Positions 13,238-21,386 of a stretch of DNA of 56,890 nucleotides are shown one piece after another. A program made the translations under genes and the position numbers. Position 1 is the stretch's first letter. Each line of letters opens with the position of its first letter. The notes beneath the pieces are model-generated. The model was given only the letters and a program-made list of their open reading frames with translations. It did no database searches and was not told the DNA's origin. This stretch comes from Actinomycetota bacterium (GTDB lineage: Bacteria > Actinomycetota > Thermoleophilia > Solirubrobacterales > 70-9): assembly GCA_005885405.1 (NCBI GenBank), contig VAYN01000023.1, positions 1 to 56,890 of the forward strand, written 5' to 3'.

Positions 13238-13246
13238 TAGGGCTTC
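13226..13246. terminator. Hairpin over the patatin stop codon, possible terminator
   Basis: Arms GAAGCC (13226-13231) and GGCTTC (13241-13246) flank a nine-base loop containing the TAG stop of the patatin gene, ten bases before the fadD stop on the other strand. Short stem, no T-run; a weak call. Confidence 0.3.
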
Positions 13247-13255
13247 AGCGGCGGC

Positions 13256-15040
13256 CTACGCCGCGTAGAGCTGCTCGATCGCGTCTTCGTGCTTCTGGGC
13301 GACGACGGCGCGCTTGACCTTCAGGGTCGGCGTCAGCTCGCCTGACTCCTGGGAGAGGTCCTCCGGGAGGATGGAGATCTTCTTCACTTGCTCGACGCGG
13401 GCGAAGTTCTCGTTGATCTTCTCGACGTGGGCTTCGATCGCCGCTTTCACGTCGGGGTTCTGGGAGAGCTGGACGGGATCCTCGGGCAGGTCGTTCTCCT
13501 GCGCGTATTTGACCGCCTCTTCGGGGTCGAGGGTGACCAGCGCCACCAAGTAGGGGCGGCGGTCGCCGACGACGACGCACTGGGAGACCAGCGGGTGCTG
13601 CTTGATTTCGGCCTCGAGGTTGGCGGGGGTGATGTTCTTGCCGCCCGCGGTGATGATGATGTCCTTTTTGCGGCCGGTGATCTTGATGAAGCCATCCGAC
13701 TCGATCTCGCCGATGTCGCCGGTGTGAAGCCAGCCGTCGACGATCGTCTCCTTCGTCGCCTCGGGGTTCTTGTGGTACCCCTGGAAGACGTTGGGGCCCT
13801 TGACGAGGATCTCGCCGTCCTCGGCGATCCTCACCTCGCAGCCGGGGAAGGGCTTGCCGATCGTCCCGACCTTGAAGTCCTCGGGCGTGGAGATCGTCGC
13901 CGCGGTCGAGGTCTCGGTCATCCCCCAGCCCTCAAGCACGAGGACGCCGGCGGCGTCGAAGAAGCGGAGGATCTCCGGGTTGATTGGAGCGGCGCCGGAG
14001 ACGGCGAGGCGGATGCGGCCGCCGAAGAGGTTGCGGATTTTCGACAGCACCTGCTTGTCGGCGAAGGCGTACTGGCGCTGCAGCAGGAAGCCGGGCTTGC
14101 GGCCGCTGCGTTCGGCCGCGCGCATCTTCGCCCCGACCTTGATCGCCCAGTTGAAGATCGCCTTTTTCGCCCCGCCCTCTTTCTCGATACCGCTGGTCGC
14201 GGCGGTGTAGATCTTCTCGAAGATCCGCGGCACCGAGGGGAAGTAGGTCGGTTTCAGTTCGGCCAGGTTCGGGAGGATCTTCAGCGGGTCCCGCTCCCAA
14301 TAGGCGAGGGTGGTGCCGAGGTCGAAGGTGCCGAACTGGATCAGCAGCGCGAAGGAGTGGGCGAGCGGCAGGTAGAGGTAGGCGAGGTCTTCGTCCTCGA
14401 TGACGCTGACGTCGTTGACCATGTCCAGCATCGCCCGGTAGTTGCCGTGGCTGATGATGCAGCCCTTAGGCGGGCCGGTCGTGCCCGAGGTGTAGATGAA
14501 GGTGCAGATGTCGTCCTTGCCGACGGCGCCGTAGAGGGTCTCCCAGGTGGCCGCGTCGCCGCCGGCGCCTTTGGCCGCCAGGTCCTCCATCGAGATCGCG
14601 TCCTCGGCGCTGCCGGTCATCATCACGATCTGCTCGAGCTGGGGTAGCTGGTCGCGGACCGCGCGCACCTTCTCCAGCTGTTCGGCGTCCTCGACGACGA
14701 CCACCTTGGAGTCGGAGTTCTCGAGGACGTAGCGACACTCCTCGGGAGAGTTGGTCTGGTAGATCGGGACGACGGTGGCGCCCACTGAGAGCGCCGCGAA
14801 GTCGAAGTAGGTCCACTCGGGGCGGGTGTTGCCGAGGATCGAGACCCGGTCGCCCTTCTCGACCCCGAGGGTGACGAGGCCGAAGGCGAGCGGGCGGACG
14901 ATCTCCCGCACCTCGTCGAAGGTCTTGGAGATCCAGGCGTCGCCCTCCTTGTAGCGGACGGCGACTTTGGAGCCGTAGAGCTCCGCTGCCTTCGGCAGCA
15001 GGTCGGCGATCGTCTGCGAGTGCGTACCTCTCCCCGGCAT
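13256..15040 (-). CDS. fadD: Long-chain fatty-acid-CoA ligase (AMP-forming)
   Basis: A 594-residue member of the ANL superfamily that activates fatty acids to acyl-CoA through an acyl-adenylate. The P-loop motif YTSGTTGPPKG is at about residues 183-193, the acyl/AMP motif is EGWGMTETST, and the hinge is GWLHTGDIGEIESDGFIKITGRKKDIIITAGGKNI written across two segments. ATG at 15040 is used. It lies 18 bases downstream of a small helix-turn-helix gene on the same strand. The close FadD15-type sequence suggests long-chain substrates. Confidence 0.93.
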   Translation of the reverse strand: MPGRGTHSQTIADLLPKAAELYGSKVAVRYKEGDAWISKTFDEVREIVRPLAFGLVTLGVEKGDRVSILGNTRPEWTYFDFAALSVGATVVPIYQTNSPEECRYVLENSDSKVVVVEDAEQLEKVRAVRDQLPQLEQIVMMTGSAEDAISMEDLAAKGAGGDAATWETLYGAVGKDDICTFIYTSGTTGPPKGCIISHGNYRAMLDMVNDVSVIEDEDLAYLYLPLAHSFALLIQFGTFDLGTTLAYWERDPLKILPNLAELKPTYFPSVPRIFEKIYTAATSGIEKEGGAKKAIFNWAIKVGAKMRAAERSGRKPGFLLQRQYAFADKQVLSKIRNLFGGRIRLAVSGAAPINPEILRFFDAAGVLVLEGWGMTETSTAATISTPEDFKVGTIGKPFPGCEVRIAEDGEILVKGPNVFQGYHKNPEATKETIVDGWLHTGDIGEIESDGFIKITGRKKDIIITAGGKNITPANLEAEIKQHPLVSQCVVVGDRRPYLVALVTLDPEEAVKYAQENDLPEDPVQLSQNPDVKAAIEAHVEKINENFARVEQVKKISILPEDLSQESGELTPTLKVKRAVVAQKHEDAIEQLYAA

Positions 15041-15058
15041 CTGCGGGGGGAGTCTAGT

Positions 15059-15250
15059 TCAGCGTCGCGAGCGGCGCGATCCTTGTGAGGCCTTCGTCGA
15101 GGAGATGCTGCGCAGCGACGTTTCGAACAGCGTCCTGTCGATCCGGCCGTGGTATATCGGCACCCCCATCTGCACGCATTTGCCAATGACCTCCTCTCGC
15201 TCCATCTGCATCTGGTCGGCGAGCTCGGCGGGCGTCAGGTGGTGCGCCAT
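15059..15250 (-). CDS. Small helix-turn-helix/IF2-N-like protein
   Basis: A 63-residue protein. The start ATG at 15250 is backed by GGAGGT four bases upstream. Residues 5-45 (LTPAELADQMQMEREEVIGK, then CVQMGVPIYHGRID) have the rhythm of a small winged-helix or IF2-N-type domain, which binds nucleic acid or protein, followed by a basic Ser/Arg-rich tail. It sits directly upstream of fadD in the same direction and could regulate it. I do not recognise a named family. Confidence 0.5.
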   Translation of the reverse strand: MAHHLTPAELADQMQMEREEVIGKCVQMGVPIYHGRIDRTLFETSLRSISSTKASQGSRRSRR

Positions 15251-15305
15251 GGGGACCTCCAAGGTCGGAGAAAAGTAGGTAGCCCATATCTATCGCCGCG
15301 GTCGG

Positions 15306-16070
15306 ATGCCGTCAACTGGGAAAATGTCTCCCTTGGCCTCCGAAGTCTCCGAAGTCGCGGTAAAGCCGCTGCCCCCCCGGGGCAGGATCTGGGTGATCAT
15401 CCTCCTCGCGCTGGGGCTGCTCGCCCTCGGCTACACGATCGTCGAGATGTCGACCCAGGAGCCGGGGGACCCCGTCGTCCGCCTTGAAGGAATCGAAGAC
15501 GCGCAGCGCCTCTTCGGCGGCATCCCGCAGGAAGGGGACCGGCTCGGCTCCGACGACGCACCGGTGACGATCCAGGTCTTCAACGACATCCAGTGCAACG
15601 ACTGCCGCGAAGACTTCCTCGAGACGATCCCGGCGCTGGCCGAACAGTACGTCCGACCCGGCGAGGTGAAGCTGCTCTGGCGCCACTACTCCAACAGCGT
15701 CAACACCGAGCAGCTGGGCTTCTACGGGGCCGAGGCGGCCGCCGAACAGAACTACGCCTGGCAGTACATCTACCTCTTCTTCCGCAACCAGAAGGAAGCC
15801 GAACGCGTCGGGATCGACGACGACTACCTGGCCTCGATCGCCGGCGGGGCGGAGGAACTCGACATCGAAGAATGGGAGGCCGACCTTGAAGAGAACGGGC
15901 AGAAGGGCGGCCCGATCGAGCAGCGGTTGGAAGACTACGAGCAGCTAGGCCGCGACCTTGAGATCCGCACCGGCCAGGGGATGGTCCTCAACGGCCCCGG
16001 CGGGACGGTGACGCTGCAGGAAGGGCCGTCGCTGGCCGAAGTCGAAGCGGCGATCCGCGAAGTCGAATAG
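15306..16070 (+). CDS. Membrane-anchored DsbA/thioredoxin-fold protein
   Basis: A 254-residue protein with a short cytoplasmic N-terminus, one membrane helix (about residues 28-45) and an extracytoplasmic thioredoxin-like domain. The redox pair is C97-N-D-C100, after the strand VTIQVFNDI, as in DsbA-type oxidoreductases and BdbD-like proteins. A helical insertion and a C-terminal TGQGMVLNGPGGTVTLQEG segment resemble the cis-Pro end of the fold, although a clear cis-Pro is not obvious. ATG at 15324 is a second possible start. It probably makes or shuffles disulfides in secreted proteins (family inference). Confidence 0.85.
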   Translation: MPSTGKMSPLASEVSEVAVKPLPPRGRIWVIILLALGLLALGYTIVEMSTQEPGDPVVRLEGIEDAQRLFGGIPQEGDRLGSDDAPVTIQVFNDIQCNDCREDFLETIPALAEQYVRPGEVKLLWRHYSNSVNTEQLGFYGAEAAAEQNYAWQYIYLFFRNQKEAERVGIDDDYLASIAGGAEELDIEEWEADLEENGQKGGPIEQRLEDYEQLGRDLEIRTGQGMVLNGPGGTVTLQEGPSLAEVEAAIREVE

Positions 16071-16137
16071 GGGACACGCCGGACCTATACAGCAATAGGG
16101 ATTGATTATTCATAGTTCCTTCGGTTAGGTTCTTTGA

Positions 16138-17082
16138 ATGCCCGCGAACCTGCCGCTGTTGAAGACGGTCCTGCAAAAAGTGCCTTCCGAACCGCTGCGC
16201 AACGCGCTCTCGGCGATGGTGAACGAGACGGGTTTCGAGGGAGTCCTCACCAAACAGGAAGCAACGCAGTTGGCGGCAAAGGGAGGTATCTCGCTCAACC
16301 AGCTCCTCCTCACCCTCGCCGAAGTCGCCAAGGTCTATGCCGTGCCCTCGATCTCCAACTTCTACGTTGGGGCGATTGCGCAGGGTGCCAGCACTGAAAG
16401 CTTCTACATGGGAGCGAACATGGAGTTTGCGGGCGAGGCCCTCAGTTTCACCCTGCACGCCGAGCAGGCCGCCACGGCCAACGCCTGGAACAACGAAGAG
16501 GAAGGGTTGAAGTTAATCGCGGTCAACGCCGCTCCGTGCGGTTACTGCAGACAGTTTCTCTACGAGATCACGACGGCGAAGAAGCTGCAGATCCTCCTCG
16601 CCGGCTCAAACCCCGAACCGTTGACCACCTTGCTACCGCAGGCGTTCGGTCCCAAGGATCTCGGAGTGGAAGAAGCGGAAGCGCTGATGAGCTCGCAGTT
16701 CCACGATCTGAGGTTGGAAGAAGAAACCGAAGACAACGCCGTCCTCATGGCCCTGGTGGCAGCCAACCAGAGCTACGCGCCTGCGCCCTACACCGAACCG
16801 CCGCACCCGTGCTACGCGGGGGTGGCGATCGAAACCTCCGCGCAGATCTTCAGCGGCCGGCTGGCTGACAACGCCGCCTACAACCCGAGTCTCTCCCCGC
16901 TAGAGGCGGCGATGGCGATGTGGACCTTCGGTGCGGCTCCGAACGAACCGGTGACGCGTGTCGTGCTGGTGCAGTCGAAGGGGACGGTCGCCGACCAGGC
17001 AAAGGCGACGGAAGCGGTGGTCGAAACGTTGCCCGGACAGCCCGCCTTCGAGCAGTACTGGGCCGTGCCCGCCGCCGGCTGA
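16138..17082 (+). CDS. cdd: Cytidine deaminase, long dimeric type
   Basis: A 314-residue deaminase converting (deoxy)cytidine to (deoxy)uridine. The zinc site is HAEQ plus PCGYCRQF (one His or Glu arm and two Cys), with FYMGANMEF just before. A second, catalytically dead deaminase repeat follows (IFSGRLADNAAYNPSLSPLEAA), giving the duplicated-domain layout of the E. coli Cdd class rather than the short ~130-residue tetrameric enzyme usual in Gram-positives. The N-terminal helical domain is present. ATG at 16138 has only a weak ribosome-binding site. Upstream 16080-16130 is AT-rich and likely holds the promoter. Confidence 0.92.
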   Translation: MPANLPLLKTVLQKVPSEPLRNALSAMVNETGFEGVLTKQEATQLAAKGGISLNQLLLTLAEVAKVYAVPSISNFYVGAIAQGASTESFYMGANMEFAGEALSFTLHAEQAATANAWNNEEEGLKLIAVNAAPCGYCRQFLYEITTAKKLQILLAGSNPEPLTTLLPQAFGPKDLGVEEAEALMSSQFHDLRLEEETEDNAVLMALVAANQSYAPAPYTEPPHPCYAGVAIETSAQIFSGRLADNAAYNPSLSPLEAAMAMWTFGAAPNEPVTRVVLVQSKGTVADQAKATEAVVETLPGQPAFEQYWAVPAAG

Positions 17083-17088
17083 CTGCCT

Positions 17089-18015
17089 TCAGGCCACGCG
17101 GCGAAGCCGCGCCCGCGGGGCGATCACTTCGCGCCACTCGGAGTCGACGATGTGGGCGGGGGCGGTGGTGGCGAGGAAGTCGCTCAGCACCCCGGCCAGG
17201 CCCTCAGGGTCTTCGAGGTTCGGGAAGTGGGCGGCCTTGGGGAGCGTCTCAAAGCGGCAGTTGGGGATCGAGCGCTCGGCTTCCAGCCCGTGCTCGAGCG
17301 GGATCGTGCGGTCGCGCTCGCCCCAGACGATCAGCGTCGGCATCTCCTTCAGCAGGTAGAGGCGGTCGGTGGCGCTGACCTTCTGACCCTGCACGTCGAT
17401 CACCGAGCGCAGCGTCTGCAGGAAGGCGCGACGGGAGCCGGGCTCCTGTAGCGGACCGAGGGCGCGGGCGACCGCTTGCAGGTAGACGCCGGTGGAGTTG
17501 CCGTGCTCGCGTAGCTTGGCGCCGGTCGCGGCCAGGGCGCCGACTAGGCGGGGCCGGGTCGCCAGCCGAAGTAGGGCAGCCGAGCCGGGCAGCGCCGCGC
17601 CCCGCAGCAGGGGGCTGACGTCGTGGCCGAGGCCGCCGCTGGAGATGAGGACAAGCCGCTCGGTGCGCTGGGGGAATTGGTAGAAGAACTGCATCGCGAC
17701 GCCGCCGCCAAGCGAGTGGCCGACGATCGTCGCCCGCTCGACCCCGATCGTCGTCAGTAGGTCGCGAATGCTCGCCGCATGCGCGCCCAGCGAGTAATCA
17801 CCCCGAGGCGTCGCCGCGTCGCCATGCCCGATCAGGTCCGGCGCGATCACCCGGTAGGAGCCGGCGAGTTTCTGCGCCACCGTCTCCCAGTGCCGCGAGG
17901 AATTGATCATCCCGTGGATCAAGACCACGGTCGGCCCGCTGCCGCAGGTCCGGTAGACGGCGCGGTGCCCGTGCAGGTTCGCCTCGTGGACCTCGAAGGA
18001 GGGGGAGGGCGGCAT
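17089..18015 (-). CDS. Alpha/beta hydrolase
   Basis: A 308-residue alpha/beta-fold hydrolase. The HG oxyanion motif (LIHGMINSSRHW) is followed by the nucleophile elbow GHSLGG, the acid in WGERDRTIP and the His in KAAHFPNLEDP. No signal peptide is seen. The overall pattern resembles haloperoxidase, BphD or epoxide-hydrolase-like enzymes, but substrate cannot be assigned. It ends seven bases from the convergent cytidine deaminase gene. Confidence 0.85.
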   Translation of the reverse strand: MPPSPSFEVHEANLHGHRAVYRTCGSGPTVVLIHGMINSSRHWETVAQKLAGSYRVIAPDLIGHGDAATPRGDYSLGAHAASIRDLLTTIGVERATIVGHSLGGGVAMQFFYQFPQRTERLVLISSGGLGHDVSPLLRGAALPGSAALLRLATRPRLVGALAATGAKLREHGNSTGVYLQAVARALGPLQEPGSRRAFLQTLRSVIDVQGQKVSATDRLYLLKEMPTLIVWGERDRTIPLEHGLEAERSIPNCRFETLPKAAHFPNLEDPEGLAGVLSDFLATTAPAHIVDSEWREVIAPRARLRRVA

Positions 18016-18077
18016 GTGAAGACACTAGCGGGGGCGCGGACGCTCTTTGAAGTGACGCGCTTAGACCGCCAGTGGAT

Positions 18078-18506
18078 CTACTCGGCGGCATCGCCCCAGA
18101 TCGTGGCGACCAACGAGCGGGAGCCGCCGCGGTCGCGATGCTCGCAGAGGTAGATGCCCTGCCAGGTGCCAAGGGCGAGGGAGCCGTTGCTGATCGGCAG
18201 GGTCAGGGAGGGGCCGAGAAGAGCAGCCTTGATGTGGGCGGGCATGTCGTCGGGGCCCTCGAGCGTGTGGGTCCAATAGGGCGCGCATTCCGGCACCGCC
18301 TGGTCGAACCAGGTTTCGAAGTCGCGGCGGACGTCGGCCGAGGCGTCCTCGTTCAGGGCGAGCGAGGCCGAGGTGTGCTGGATCATCAGGTGCAGCAGGC
18401 CGACAGAGACCTGATTCAGCTCGGGTAGTGCTTTCGTCACCTCTGCGGTGACGAGATGGAACCCCCGCGGCCGCGCCTCAAACTGGATCCGGCGCTGCAA
18501 CCACAC
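18078..18506 (-). CDS. YjbQ family protein (UPF0047, secondary thiamine-phosphate synthase enzyme)
   Basis: A 142-residue protein matching the YjbQ/UPF0047 family: RPRGFHLVTAEV at the N-terminus, HTSASLALNEDA in the middle, and GTWQGIYLCEHRDRGG at the C-terminus, with conserved His residues that probably bind a metal. Family members can complement thiamine-phosphate synthesis in E. coli but their normal role is unclear. GTG at 18506 is the start. The next gene upstream on this strand ends just four bases earlier, so they may be co-transcribed. Confidence 0.9.
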   Translation of the reverse strand: MWLQRRIQFEARPRGFHLVTAEVTKALPELNQVSVGLLHLMIQHTSASLALNEDASADVRRDFETWFDQAVPECAPYWTHTLEGPDDMPAHIKAALLGPSLTLPISNGSLALGTWQGIYLCEHRDRGGSRSLVATIWGDAAE

Positions 18507-18510
18507 GGCG

Positions 18511-18927
18511 CTACTTGGCGCCGTTGCGAAGCGCGCGCCAGACGACCGCGGGCCTGATCCCGACCTTCGGCCCGAGGACGACCGCGAAGAGCGTCAGCGC
18601 CAGCCAGGGACGCAGGTGCGGGCTGATCCTGCGGATCTGCCCGTCCGGCGCCAGGTCGAAAACCATCGCATCGGTCAGCCGAACCCCCAGCAGCCGCGCT
18701 TCGCCGTAGAGGACACGCCGATCGCCCTCACCGATCTCCTCCTGCCACTTCAGTCCCCGCAGCACTCCATAGACAGCGCCCAGCAAGAACTCGACGTCCT
18801 TCTGCCCCTTGAAGATCATCCGCCCGGAAATCGGCGAGACGACCTCGACGTCAGCCGTCGTCGCCTCCATCAGGCGTGCGATGTCGTTCGCCTCAGAAGC
18901 AGATCGGTACTGCGAGAGCGAGTCCAT
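18511..18927 (-). CDS. NTF2-like/SnoaL-type protein
   Basis: A 138-residue protein of the nuclear transport factor 2-like fold. It begins with the typical helix (YRSASEANDIARLMEATTADVEV), continues with SPISGRMIFKGQKDVEFLL, and has a sheet with strands such as RVLYGEARL and AMVFDL. The C-terminal 40 residues (LRPWLALTLFAVVLG) are hydrophobic and may form a membrane anchor. This fold serves both as enzyme and ligand-binding scaffold; no function is assigned. Confidence 0.7.
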   Translation of the reverse strand: MDSLSQYRSASEANDIARLMEATTADVEVVSPISGRMIFKGQKDVEFLLGAVYGVLRGLKWQEEIGEGDRRVLYGEARLLGVRLTDAMVFDLAPDGQIRRISPHLRPWLALTLFAVVLGPKVGIRPAVVWRALRNGAK

Positions 18928-18947
18928 AGCTGAAGGCTATAGCCGTC

Positions 18948-19443
18948 TTAGTCGTTCTCCTCGCGAACCCTGAAGCCCACCGCCCTCTTTGCCTTTGGCG
19001 GCGGATTGATCAAGTGGTGCAAATCCCTGAAGATCTCCTTCAGCTGCTCGTCATGTCCGTCAAGGCGATCCAACGTGTCGCGTTCGAACTTTTCGAGGCG
19101 CTCATGCAACTCCGCGTAGGAGCTCGCGAACCGCCGAAGCTCGACAAAAGACCGCATGATCTCGATGTTGACGGCGACGACCACCGCGCCCTTTGTTTGA
19201 GATCACAATTTGTGATCTCAAAGCTTCCGTCTCCGAATTCGTCAGCTGAAACATGAAGTCGGCGGGGAAGCGCTTCGCGTTTCGTTTGACCTGCTGAACT
19301 AGGACCCTAGTGTCCACGCCGTAGAGGTCTGCCAAGTCCTCGTCGATCATCACTTGACGCCCGCGGATAACAAAGATCCGTTTGTCGATTGCGGGCGTCT
19401 CGATCAGGTCGAGCTCGCTCTCCTTTGAATCTGCCATGCCCAC
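18948..19443 (-). pseudogene. ORF6N-domain (phage-type KilA-N relative) gene, internally deleted and frameshifted
   Basis: The first frame (from 19443) encodes the start of an ORF6N DNA-binding domain: IDKRIFVIRGRQVMIDEDLA, LYGVDTRVLVQQVKRNAKRF and FMFQLTNSE, up to SNKGRGGRR. The expected next segment (PYAFTEQGVAML-like, about 20 residues) is missing. The sequence then jumps, in another frame, to VAVNIEIMRSFVELR and a coiled C-terminus ending GFRVREEND with stop at 18948. So the junction near 19185 is a deletion plus frameshift. ORF6N proteins are found in phages and integrated elements. It lies 34 bases from the 3' end of tRNA-Pro, fitting an old integration. Confidence 0.8.
19196..19222. 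repeat. 27-base palindrome inside the ORF6N remnant
   Basis: TTTGAGATCACAA (19196-19208), one central base, then the exact reverse complement TTGTGATCTCAAA (19210-19222). It lies over the codons for the LRSQIVIS motif of the ORF6N domain. It could be an operator for the gene's own product or a chance of coding; far more AT-rich than its surroundings. Confidence 0.8.
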
Positions 19444-19477
19444 AGAATGACAGATGGGCCGGATGCTGTTGTCTACA

Positions 19478-19551
19478 TCGGGGCGCCCGGATTTGAACCG
19501 GGGACCTCACCGACCCGAACGGTGCGCGCTACCAGGCTGCGCCACGCCCCG
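19478..19551 (-). tRNA. tRNA-Pro (anticodon CGG)
   Basis: The reverse strand folds as a 74-base tRNA: acceptor CGGGGCG paired with CGCCCCG, D-stem GCGC/GCGC with loop AGCCTGGTA, anticodon stem CACCG/CGGTG with loop TTCGGGT giving anticodon CGG (reads CCG), T-stem CCCGG/CCGGG with loop TTCAAAT, and discriminator A. The CCA end is not encoded. The ORF6N remnant lies just past its 3' end. Confidence 0.95.
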
Positions 19552-19640
19552 AGAGGGGTGATTATCCCAGAGCGGCGGGTGGGGCGCGGGGAGGGGTGGT
19601 AGCGCTACTTTGCCGGGGGAAGCGGTTCCTCTTGATTTAG

Positions 19641-20744
19641 ATGGCGCGCAGGCTGATCCCGATCCTCGTTCTCTTGCTGCTGGCAGCGATGCCGACGGTG
19701 GCTTCCGCGTACCTGCCGACGGGCTTCGTCGGAATCTCGCCGCAGAGCGGCGGCACCGCCAAGGACTACGAGCTGATGCGGGAAGCAGGGATCCTGAGCG
19801 TGCGGCAGCCGCTCAACTGGGGTCAGGTCGAGCCAGAGACCCCCGCCTTCACGGAACGACGGTGGGAGGCGTTTGACCACGAGGTGCGATTGGCGGCACG
19901 GGCCGAAATGGAGATCTTTCCGGTCGTCGTCAACTCACCGGAATGGGTTGCTTCGCGCGGCATCGACCTGCCGGTGACCACCTCCTGGCAGCGTCGCGCC
20001 TGGGCCTCGTTCATGCGGGCGGCCGTCCGCCGCTACGGACCCGGCGGCAGCTTCTGGACCGAAGAAGAAGACCTTCCCTACGAGCCGATCTTCCGCTGGG
20101 AGATCTGGAACGAGGAGAACATCGTCAGCTTCGATGCCAACCCGGAACCGAAGCGCTTCGCGGTGCTGATGCGGATCGCCGGGCGCGTGATCCACCGCGA
20201 AGCGCCCGGATCGAAGGCGATCGTCGGCGGTCTCTTCGGGCGGCCGCTGCAGATCCCCCCCAACATCGCCTCCGGTGACTTCCTCTCCCGCCTCTATCGG
20301 GCGCGGCACGTGAAGCCTTACTTCGACGGGGTCGCCCTGCACCCGTACGTCGCCGACGCGAGGGCGATGGGTGCGCAGCTGAAAAACCTGCGGCGGATCA
20401 TGCGACGCCACGGTGACGGGGCGACGCCGCTCTACGTGACCGAGCTGGGCTGGGGGTCGGAGTCGGGCCCGACGCGTTGGCAGCGCGGCCTCTGGGGCCA
20501 GGCGAACCAGCTCTCAAAGGCGATGGCGATGCTCTCGGCCGACCGCCTCGAAGGCGGCAGCTGCGTCTTTTGCCACTCGGCCGGTCTGCTGAACGCCAAA
20601 CGGGAAGCGAAGCCCGCCTGGTACCGGTTCAACGAATGGACCGGCGGCGATCCGACCACGGTCCCGCGCATCGGCAGCCGCGACGAAGAACGCGAGGAAG
20701 AAGCAGCGCCTGTGCCGCGGAGTGAAGAAGCCGCGGCGGAATAG
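19641..20744 (+). CDS. Secreted clan GH-A glycoside hydrolase
   Basis: A 367-residue protein with a signal peptide (MARRLIPILVLLLLAAMPTV, cut near ASA). It has a TIM-barrel glycosidase with the clan GH-A pair: acid/base Glu158 in EIWNEEN and nucleophile Glu268 in LYVTELGWGSE, at strand-4 and strand-7 distances. Other barrel strands are visible (EIFPVVVNSPEW, YFDGVALHPYV). GH5, GH39 and GH42-like families share this pattern, so the substrate is open. The C-terminal 30 residues are acidic and low in complexity. It is flanked by tRNA-Pro and sod, with no clear operon. Confidence 0.8.
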   Translation: MARRLIPILVLLLLAAMPTVASAYLPTGFVGISPQSGGTAKDYELMREAGILSVRQPLNWGQVEPETPAFTERRWEAFDHEVRLAARAEMEIFPVVVNSPEWVASRGIDLPVTTSWQRRAWASFMRAAVRRYGPGGSFWTEEEDLPYEPIFRWEIWNEENIVSFDANPEPKRFAVLMRIAGRVIHREAPGSKAIVGGLFGRPLQIPPNIASGDFLSRLYRARHVKPYFDGVALHPYVADARAMGAQLKNLRRIMRRHGDGATPLYVTELGWGSESGPTRWQRGLWGQANQLSKAMAMLSADRLEGGSCVFCHSAGLLNAKREAKPAWYRFNEWTGGDPTTVPRIGSRDEEREEEAAPVPRSEEAAAE

Positions 20745-20786
20745 TTAGGCTCCGACTCGGACTTCAACCGAGAACAAGGAGCTGCA

Positions 20787-21358
<572 letters not shown>

Positions 21359-21386
<28 letters not shown>

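Noticed and set aside
13388-14647. A 419-codon open frame antisense to fadD
   Set aside because: Composed of acidic and Gly/Ala runs that mirror the fadD codons; no start signal or domain.
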